64,000 nucleotides of DNA, taken from assembly GCA_013397795.1 (NCBI GenBank), contig VZTJ01001198.1:310001-374000 (forward strand), read 5' to 3'. The stretch is from Orthonyx spaldingii. Its lineage: Eukaryota > Chordata > Aves > Passeriformes > Orthonychidae. Below the pieces are notes generated by a model. It was given only the letters and a program-made list of their open reading frames with translations. It had not been told where the DNA came from and did no database searches. The translations under genes were made by a program, and so were the position numbers. Shown here one piece after another: positions 54,749 through 64,000 of this stretch. Every line of letters starts with the position of its first letter. The first letter of the stretch is position 1.

Positions 54749-57700
54749 TGATCTATTGCACATGCCCCTTCTTTTTGTAATCTTTCACATGGGAAGATTT
54801 CCAACCAACATAAAGAAAAAAGCGGAGCAAGAAAAACTAAGTCAGATGAAGCAGCATTTCCTAACACAGCAGTTTTTTAAAGGTGCTGGCCAGGAAGGTA
54901 CAGCAATGGGGGTCTTCTGGGCATGCACTATGGGAGTATAACTTCTGTGAAAGCCACAGATCCTTAACCTAATAAAATCCTGATGTTCTAAGATTAAACT
55001 TGGAAACTAATGCCGCTACATTGTCATTAATAGGAAACAAGAAAAAAATCAGTAATTCTACTTTTTTTTGTTACAATGTGGGGTTACAAAATATTGAGGA
55101 TTATTCCTACAGAAAAAGAAATTAAAGAGCTTAGATTATCAACTCTCTAGTCAGACAAATTCATAATTTTTGTACATGTCCACAGAAAACAAAAATACCT
55201 TCCCGTCCCCCAAGTATTTTGTCATCAAGCTATGCAAGAAACAACTGCTATCTCTAATATCAGAAGGATAAGTACGAGCAGAAGGAAGAAAAGAAAATTT
55301 CCAAATCTAAAACCAGACATTTCTTATACCACACACTTCCCAACCACGTGTAATCCTATGATATTGACAGTATCTTCCATCACTTAGAGATGGATCCTGC
55401 TTCTACAGACATCTCCAATTAAATCCTATTGGCTTCAACACAGGGAGGCCCTAAAAGGAAGTGTGCTTTTCTAGTTGCCTCCAATGCCAGAAAGTTCAGA
55501 CCATATTCAACAAAGAAATCCTAAGCTCTTAAAAGAAGTTAAGCCAAGCTGGCGGTTGCCTCATCAAGATCAAGGTTAACTCATCACACAGCTCACCACA
55601 ACGTTACACACAATTTTAGAGCACCTCTCTGCTCATTACAGTTGGCATTACTTTGATATGCAGTGTCCTGCCCACCACTCTTAAGCTTACGTGTCTGCTC
55701 GTTGCTTCATGGAAACAGAATATGGGTAACGCTGTCATTAAATCTCATTGTTACGAAACAAGTCTAAACACAGACATTACTTTGAGGATTAGGATCAACA
55801 TCAGCACTTGTCTCCACTCTGCTATGGAACTTGGTCCCATAAAATGTCACCACATTTTAGATATTAGAATGCTGCCCTGGCAATCTATCACTAAGATTTA
55901 AGAAGGATTTCAATTGTTTGCTTTTTCAGCCATTTTCAGGTGATCTGGCTCTCTCCAGCAGTTTTTTAAAAGGAAAAACAGAACAAAACTAGAAATCTAG
56001 AACACCTCCCTAACCATTTTAGTATCTCCCATATTTTAAGCTAGCAAGTCATATTTTCTAAATCACAAGTTTGGAATAAGGTGCACTAAGAAGAGTTTCA
56101 GATTTGAGGTGGAATATAACACATATCCCAGTTCTGGTTGTTTTTTGCCAAAAATCTTACATGTTATAGATAATCCCATAGCAGGGAGCACATAAACAAT
56201 ATATGCTCCAATCTCAGAATGACAGAAAACATCCTATATAATCACAAATTACATAGACAAAGAATCTTGTGTAAACATAAGAAAAACCAGCTTGTGCCTT
56301 AGTTTGGGAAGGAATAAGAAGAGCCAGAAAAAGGACTGTACTAAGTATTTCTGCTCTCAACTCACCCCTATTACGTGGCTAACATTCCATTCTCCTGGGC
56401 CTATTTCTACCTAGATGATGGAAACATATAGGTCCTCTCAGTTCTCAGTCATGAAAGAATCAAAAAGCTGACTCCGTCAGCAGAAGGAAAAGCTGAAATT
56501 GTGTCAAGGAAGCCAGGTGGATAAACTGCAACTTTACAGATCTGGTCTCTTCCATTCCATCACAAGTTAATTTCTATAATAAAGAAAGATGTTCTGCCCA
56601 TCTCTTCTGCTGTAGAATGGTCTTGTTCCTTTTGATGCTAACGATTCATAAAAAGCCAGAGGAAGGGAATGATTTAATGCAAACCTAGTAATTATCCTGT
56701 TACCCCAGAGGCCTTCAAAGCTTCCTTTTTCTTTGCTAAAAATGGAATGGTGCAGAGTAATTTCTTCTTCAGGTGAAAGCTCTTCATATCCTGCACTTAC
56801 ATAGGTTCACACATGCAAATATACATTTTGATCACAGACTGGGATACACAGTATAGACAAGGTGATTCTGCATTTGTTCTTGTGCATTAACTGCTTTATG
56901 TGAGTTGACATCTATCTACAAAGCCAAGCCTGGGACCTGGACTAGTAAATACCTGCATGAGACACCCCTAGTTGTTTTGTAAGTTTCTTCCTCACGTCAG
57001 AGTAGAAAATGTTCTGGTTTTCCTACTGCAACTTTTCTTATATATCAGGTCAGTCTGACACAGCAATGCATGCAGACACTTTATCTGCTAGGAATTCCAA
57101 TTTGACACAGCGAAGTACTTAACCTTCCCAAAATTAAGAAGGAAATATCAGTGAAAAACACCAGCTTCCACTTGCATCTGATTACACAGTACTTTTCATT
57201 TTAAAACAGAATGCAGAAAGCTGAATGAAGAGCTGGCACAGAAGACATTTCTTCGGGAAAACAAATGCTGATTTCTGTTACTCTGCTTTTGAGTTTTGAT
57301 AAACAGTGGGCTACTTCTGGGGGGGAAGTCATCTGGTGAATCAAACGTTTGGTGAGACAATTCAAACAAAAGTGTACAGATCTTTGTTCGTTCAGCTCCA
57401 TGGAAGTGAAGGATGGGTTTTGCTTGCTAGAAGAGAAACATCCACGTTTTATAGCCTTTGAGCCAAGTAAGAGGATCACCTTCTGAAATGTCAGGAGAGG
57501 ATCTGAAATTCCAAATTAAAAAAACAGGAAAGGTAGTTTAGGAATCAGAATAAAATGCATTCAACATTAAAATGCCCACTAGCTCACTACTTTAAAAGCC
57601 GGACTCTAATGGATAAAATTATCTGGTTTCACAAACTGTGATAATCCTTTGGTGTGTAAGATTTTGTATCTAACTTTAGATGTCCATAAGCTGGCTAAGG

Positions 57701-59039
57701 CAATACTTCAGAAATGCTGAACTCTACACTTACTCAGAGCGAAGCATCTAAAAATACCCCACTGTTAATGAGCTGTGGGGCTTCAGCTGTGTCTCCACCA
57801 CAAAGCATGACAACGACAAGGCAGCAGCAGGGTGAGCATGGCAGAGAGAGAGAGAGGACTCTGCTTCAGCAGGTCACAGTTCAAAGAGATGCCAGAAACC
57901 ATCACCTAATTCATTACAAAACTCGCACTGCTGCAGAGGAAAAGAGTACTTATGACAGTTTTAAGATCACATACATTAGATTGTTACTTTTATTCATTTC
58001 TCCCCACTTATCCACAGCACAGACAAATTTCAGTAACTCATCTTGTCACAGATCTCCTGGCCTTCCATCAGTGATGCTCACCTGGTACTACCTGGTCACA
58101 GCAGCTGTTAAAACATGATATTTTTGCACTAAGTTGGAAGGTAACATGGGGGCACTCCTGCACAGCTAGTGCCAAATGTTTATTACCAGTCTCTTGCACT
58201 AAAACAAGAGATGTGAAATAGAGAAAAAAAAGGTAAAAAAATAAAAACTAACCTCTTCCTGTCTTTTCCCTGTCTATATTTATCTTTTAATTACCTTAAT
58301 CATTCTGTTGATCACGTTCAGAAATAGTCTTCCAGTGACAATTTTCAGCTCATATGTTAGAAGCAGTGAGTAGACCATGAAAACGGAAATATAGTACATG
58401 TCACTATCGATATCTCTTGAGTCACTAAAATATTTCAGTTGATCATTGGGTTGATCATCCACACTCAGACTGCTGAGAAAGTCTTATTCTTATGAAGATG
58501 TGGAAAAACAGGCCTAGAGAGCTGCAATAAAACATGCCAAAGGTTTGTGACACATGAGAACAGAATATAGCCCTTTGTTGCACACCTTAACTACCAGAAT
58601 ATCTTTATTTCATTCACTGGGAAAAAATAAATCAAAACTACAGAAGTTTACTGTAATCCTTAGAAACTTTGAATGTATCTTTTCTCCATTTGATAATTTA
58701 CATTAGGTTTTTTACCAAATACAAATACCAATACATTTGGTATTTTATCATTCTTCCAATATAACACTTTTAAGGTAACTATTCCAACTTAATACAATGA
58801 CACAATTTGTTTTACCAGAGCAAACAACACCACAGGACAAGGATTTCATAACTTTCAAAGCATTTATTCTTGTTAAAATATATACTAGTCAAATAAATGT
58901 TTCTTTAAGGTGAAGCCTAAGCTGAAGGCTGACATATTGGCAACATTCCAGTTCTCTGAAAACACACTACAAAAAATTAAAATCTCAGTGACAGATTTCT
59001 TTGGTCAGGGAAAAGGGAACTAAATCAGCTGACAAACTT

Positions 59040-59291
59040 TGTGACAGCACAAGTCTGCTTTCCCATGGGACATTTCTCTCTGAAACTGTAAATATAAAGA
59101 TAAGCTCATGTTTTAGCTGTTTTCAAAACAGACAGTCAGAGTTCCATCCAATCAGCCCCAGGGGGTGGATGGCTGTGGCCAATCAGTGAGCTGCCATTCT
59201 GTATATAAAAGCTGAATTTAATAAATAAATTATCCTCTTTTGCCATTTGATCTCGACCTCTTCTTGTTTCAACATCGGCTCAACAGCGACA
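59040..59291 (+). mobile_element. Solo LTR of an endogenous retrovirus, 6-bp target duplication
   Basis: A 252-base unit beginning TGTGACAG and ending GCGACA, flanked on both sides by AAACTT (59034-59039 and 59292-59297). Inside, in plus orientation, are two CCAAT boxes (59148-59152 and 59179-59183), a TATA box TATATAAAA at 59202-59210, and AATAAA at 59220-59225: the order of U3 then R. No gag, pol or env is present, so it is a recombined solo LTR. It is antisense to OIP5-AS1. The family is not identified. Confidence 0.82.
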
Positions 59292-62200
59292 AAACTTGAC
59301 AAGTTTAATACCTTATAGTAGTACCTAAATAACCTCACAATTATACTCACCATTATTTTTGATCATTCCACATCCTCTTCAGTGAGCTTAGAGAGAAAGA
59401 GATGAATAAACAAAATTAAATTTGCATCTGGGAAGCTACTCAGATCATACATGATTATCTGCACAAGACACAAAAGATTACCTGTACCTTCCATGAACCA
59501 GTTAACATTTTTAGACTTCCTCTATAAAACATGCTAATGTTATTTTTCAAATTATCAGATGCACCCCCTCCTTTAGTTTAAGTCAAGAGAATTGGACTCA
59601 AGTGTGGAGGACCCAGGACATGCAAACTTTCACTAAGCACAAGCACACATTTCAGTGTCATGGGAACTCAGATGGACACATATTCTGCCTCCAGTAAGGC
59701 AAGGAACTCTTCCACGTTAATAACAAACTCCTGTAGTGAGGATGCTGAGCTGACAACCTAACTGGAGAACTTAAATTACTCAAAATTCCCTATATCCTCA
59801 GCAAAGTGTTACTACCTTCCACACTCCTGCACAACATAGCATTTCTACAAGCACCATGCATCTGGACCTTCAGAAAATCCCCAACCATCAGACAATCCCT
59901 ATTTCAGGGTAGTTATTCCGTTCTCATGTTGTCAGTTCTGACCCTTCCTACAAAAATTTTCCCTCAAGAACCAGCCAAGCACTATGTGAGTTTGAGAGAC
60001 TGAGGAACCAACAGCTAATGTTTCACAAAAGAATTAACTTGAAAAGGAACAGTTACCAGAAGCTCTCCCAAATTGCCTTGTCATAATAGAAACCACATAT
60101 TAGAAACCAGTCCAGTCTTTGAAAAGCTGAGTCTTCTTTCACTTATTTTAAAACTATGAATTCAGTAAACACTAAAGTAAACCTTATTAAAAAAGAAAGC
60201 AGCTGGTGACATTTAAAGCAACTCAAGCAAAGGAATGGTTCATCCAACACTGAAATTCCATTAGCTTTAACCTACTTTTTAATTTTAACAAGTTCACTGA
60301 CTTTGAATGCCCCAGTTTTTAACTACTCTGCTTGATACACTTTCTAGCTGACTTTCATCAATTATGTGAGCACAGAGTTCGCAGCAGTCCAACAGAACTT
60401 GCAAATGCAACTGGATCTACATCAAGGTTATTGAAAATTAGCAGCCACTGAGACCGATGGTGACACTACCAACTCTTCAGATAAAAGCTAGTGGACATTA
60501 CAAAGAAAAAAATACTATTGTTCTTGTTTCATACCTCACAGAACATAAAATCAGTTGATGTGGAACAAGAAATAACTGTGAAAGCTCAACACTGCCTACA
60601 TGACTCTTTCTTCATTAAAAATCCAGGAAATATTATTTTTATTAAGTCTTGACCTATTGCCCATTCATTTTTTTTGCTCCACCCTAACAAAAGATTAGTT
60701 TCCATGAATTTTAAATCTCATATTCAGATAGGTGCCTGTATCCAAGAAGTTTGCTAACTTTAGGAATTCCAAAGCCAAAAAGAGATGAAGAAATATCTCA
60801 CAAATAAATTTACCAGCAAAACTGCAGTATTTGTCTTCTCATATATATTAACATACTCTATTACCAATCCACCAGTGGGGCAAAAAACCCCCCCAAAAAA
60901 GTCAGTGTTCTGACATAATCAGCACACTGCAATTGGGGACTGTACTAAAATAGTGTACAGCTATACAACCAACTTTCACTCCACTCCCCATGCTATTTAA
61001 GGTACAACAAAAACTCAGATCCATCAGATCTGGCTTTCCAAAATACTATCTTTTCCTCTTACACAAATGCTCCAGGAGATGAGCAGAATTAAAAGGACTC
61101 AGAAGATGATTCCTCATCTCTTGCCTAGAGCCTGAGAAGTATGAGAAAGTGAGGAAGCAAAGCTCTAGAAACAGGTTTATATAGAAAGATCAAAACACAA
61201 AAAAAAGAAAGCTAAATATAGCAGAGACCTATGGAGATACAGAAAGCAAAATTAGCCCTACACATCGTAAGTCCACTAAGGTTTTTCCTATGGCTTAAAA
61301 ACCACCAAATTTAACCTGGAAAGTGGACAACGATAAATGCTTAAATTATAAACAGAAAATACAATATAAAGTAGCTTACAGTCCTGCAAAAAATTAACTG
61401 CCATCATGCTCTTTCCACTTGCTAGGCAACTTTGAAACTGCATCTAAATCCAAGCTACAAGGCAAGGGTGAGAACTTGTAAGAGAAAGTCCAAGACTGGT
61501 GTGACTGGAGAAAGAAAGGGAGTGCCTGAATGTGGAGGCACCAAAAGGAACACTGAGCAGGAACTGGGCTCTGTGGGGCTTATGTTAGCAGCACCCAGGT
61601 CACATCCCCCTGCCACTTCAGAAGACACCCTGCCACTTCTGGGGACAAAGAACACTGATAATCCAGAGTCAGGACAATGCAGAGACACAGGCCAATGTCA
61701 CCTCCAAAAGGGTACACAAAGGCACATCTGAAGCCTGGAATGGTTGCCAGTCTAGGAAGAGGCCAGGAGACAGTAAGGAGCTGTCAGCTGAAGTCCTTTG
61801 TCAACACAGACTGCCAGATTGCTGGATCCATAGCATGCTGCTGTGGTGCTTGGCTGCTCTAGAGACATCTCAGACACCGCACACATTCTGTCTGAATTCC
61901 TTGTTTCACTCTGCATTTTTAAATAAAACTCCTTTCCTCTTTTACCAGGTTTCCAATGCACATCTACTTCTTTGTTGGTACAATATTGCCACAGTAGTTC
62001 CTACTGCAGCAAAGAAAACAGGGAACACTGCTTAAAGATTAGCTTTCCATTCTGTGATACACACTCTGTAGGAATGTGTTCTAGGAATACGAAGAAACAA
62101 CCCTGCTTTCACATTCTATTTTAGCAAAATCCTCTTCTTTTTTTTTAATCCTCTGAAGACTGTGCAGGCCTCGCATCTTGCACTCACATAACCTCTGGCA

Positions 62201-63579
62201 TGTCAGGACTGGTTTCAGACACTGCTCCTTTGCTGGTTTTTAAGAGTAAATGTGGGAGGTGTTCAAGTGATACTCCAGACATTTCACAAACTCGGTCGGG
62301 ATTTTTTAGCCTTGACTGGCCCACGATTTTGACAGCCCTGAATAAGGGGTGACCATCATGAGATACGTAAGCCTGGTCATGTCAATTTTCACACTGCAGA
62401 CTCACAGGACTGTAGGCAAGATTGTAAAGAAATGTGTATTGATCTGACATATGCCAGAGCAACAGGAAATCCTGATTTTATTTTTTAAGATAGTACTTCT
62501 CACAGCTCTTGTGCATTGCAAGCAATTAAGAACAAATATTAATCCAAATGAATTTCTTACTGCTAGTGTACAACTTCACACAAAAGCAACCTGATTGCTT
62601 ATTATTCTTTTATGATAACATAAAGCAGAATTATCTTTATATGTCGTATGCCAAAGACAAAGCCCTTGGCATATTTTAAAAATTCATACATAGGCTTGTG
62701 TAAGTTGTAATATTCATCAGTAGCAGCATACTGTGCCTTAATGTTATGTTGCTCCTAAACTGCTATTACTGTTACTACCTGAGTAACATAGCACACTTAA
62801 ATCGGTTAAATGGTCCTTAGGAAATTTTTCTCCTAAGTAGCAACTGCTTTCAGAACTAACTGTGTCAGACATGCTTATATTTCTTTTGAGTTATTTCACC
62901 AGTTACAAACAACTACTTCATTATTAGGTCCTGTGTGCTAACACACCATGTCTCCACAAGATCTAAAGCTGTACTTCTAATTTAACCACTTCAACTTTTT
63001 TCTTTTACCTGACATGCAGATTGAAAATGCAGACACAATTCTATGATGAACTCAAGATTTTAAGAATTGCTATCAAATACGGAACTCAAGGAATCTCATG
63101 CAAGTGACACTAATTCTTTTGCTTTCACTAAGAAGTGTTGATGTCACCCCCCTCTTTTTTTGTCTTCAAATTTAAAACAAGTACCATTCTCTAGTACAAA
63201 ATACCACAGACAATTTTGAAGAATTCAATGCATACCTGAACTGCATGGTGCTACCCTGGAAAGAAGAGATAGTGCGTTTAGCAATAGTTTCACATGTTTC
63301 ATGGACTGTTAAATTCTTGTTACCTTATTATCAATGACCACATAAATTTATAATGCTAAACCAAATTCCACTATAATCTCTCCACTTTCTATAGAACTTG
63401 TTTTGCAGGGTAGATTAACTGTATCTTCTGGTTTTGTCAAATAACTCGGAAGCCATCCCCTTTGTGCACTTCTGTGTCAGCACTACAGACATCATAAAAT
63501 AATATAACCGTTCAGATTAGCAGAATTCATCCAGCCCACAGATCGCATGAATAACAACGGTAACAGCAGCGTAGCTGTA

Positions 63580-64000
63580 TTCAGCGCTGTTTGTAGCCAG
63601 AGATGCGAAGCCTCATTTCAGAGGATACATTTCGGTTTCCCTTCCCCACGTCGCTGCCAGCCGCAGCTATCCCCAGCCGGCTGCGGGGTATCGCCGCGCA
63701 GGGAACAGGTTCTCCCGCTCGGCCATCTGCTGCAGCCCAGCGCCGGAGCTGCAGGACGCCCTCGTCCCCCGCTCCGAAGTTGCTCCGACTTTTCAGGGCG
63801 GCGGGCGGGTCGGACCGGCCCGGTTCCGGCTCCGGCTCCTGTCCGTCCCTCACCGGACACCGACCCGCTCCCCGCTCGGGGCCGGCGCGGCGAGGGCGGC
63901 CAGCCGCTCCCACCGCTCCGGCCCGGCGCCGCGGGAACGAGCCCGGGCCCAGCCCAATCGCGGGGCGGGACGGGGAGGCGGGTGCGCGGGCGCCCCGTCC
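63580..64000 (-). promoter_or_regulatory. CpG island, probable OIP5-AS1 promoter
   Basis: GC content and CpG density rise sharply at the right edge. On the minus strand there are GC boxes and an inverted CCAAT box (ATTGG near 63956), then a possible first-exon donor CCG|GTGAGG at 63853. The ORFs across it are compositional. It could instead belong to the next gene to the right (CHP1 in human order), though human CHP1 has its 3' end at that side. Confidence 0.55.

Larger units (their letters stand above)
48550..63900 (-). ncRNA. OIP5-AS1: OIP5-AS1 (Cyrano) long non-coding RNA, extent approximate
   Basis: Cyrano is a deeply conserved vertebrate lncRNA that binds miR-7 through an unusually complementary site and drives its degradation. 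The window has that site on the minus strand at 54655-54680. The transcript position and direction match human, where OIP5-AS1 lies tail to tail with OIP5. No protein gene is visible in these 15 kb. Likely limits: a CpG promoter near 63.6-64 kb and minus-strand AATAAA hexamers at 49658-49663 or 48573-48578. A good minus-strand acceptor (pyrimidine tract then TTTTAG) ends at 58199, giving a possible terminal exon of about 8.5-9.6 kb, similar to the long last exon in mammals. The site is directly seen; exon structure and ends are inference. A solo LTR (59040-59291) and a short hAT element (53815-54003) lie inside. Confidence 0.8.

Noticed and set aside
54654..54941. 95-codon plus-strand ORF beginning MEDIGDFVVFKQLV
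   Set aside because: It is the antisense of the conserved miR-7 site of Cyrano and then crosses a TA microsatellite. Its conservation would be explained by the RNA site, not by a protein.
61432..61731. 99-codon plus-strand ORF, Thr/Gly/Arg-rich
   Set aside because: No recognisable family and no splice context. It lies antisense in the OIP5-AS1 region; length is compatible with chance.

Overview
This is vertebrate nuclear DNA, almost certainly from a bird. Genes are split by short introns, promoters are CpG-rich, and the recognisable interspersed repeats are mostly CR1 LINE fragments, with one solo LTR and one short hAT-type element. Two runs of N (19977-20247 and 42327-42728) and a single n (42970) lie in GC- or CT-rich promoter and first-exon DNA, a common failure point in bird assemblies. 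Gene content and order match the human 15q15 segment RTF1 - NDUFAF1 - NUSAP1 - OIP5 - OIP5-AS1, in the opposite orientation.

Layout: (1) 1-19901, minus strand: the first eight coding exons of RTF1 (Paf1-complex-associated elongation factor). The gene runs off the left edge just after the start of its Plus3 domain. (2) 19370-20520: a CpG island shared head to head by RTF1 and NDUFAF1, interrupted by a gap. (3) 21621-27987, plus strand: the complete NDUFAF1 CDS (complex I assembly factor CIA30) in four coding exons, one intron being GC-AG. (4) 30205-42258, minus strand: the complete NUSAP1 CDS (mitotic spindle protein) in 12 exons, 479 residues, convergent with NDUFAF1. (5) 41620-43240: a second CpG-rich head-to-head promoter, between NUSAP1 and OIP5, with repeated E2F-like motifs at the gap edge. 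(6) 42729-46084, plus strand: OIP5 (Mis18-beta), five exons, its N-terminus lost in the gap. (7) about 48.5-63.9 kb: no protein gene. It holds the minus-strand lncRNA OIP5-AS1 (Cyrano), recognised by a near-complete miR-7 complementary site at 54655-54680, with a probable CpG promoter at the right edge (63.6-64 kb).

Functionally the locus combines general factors (RTF1 in transcription elongation and H2B ubiquitylation, NDUFAF1 in mitochondrial complex I assembly) with a cell-division pair under one promoter: NUSAP1 for spindle microtubules and OIP5/Mis18-beta for CENP-A loading at centromeres. Exon coordinates were read by hand from splice consensus, reading phase and similarity to recalled human proteins. 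All coding junctions keep frame. Non-coding exon ends, the OIP5-AS1 exon structure and the 5' UTRs are inferences.
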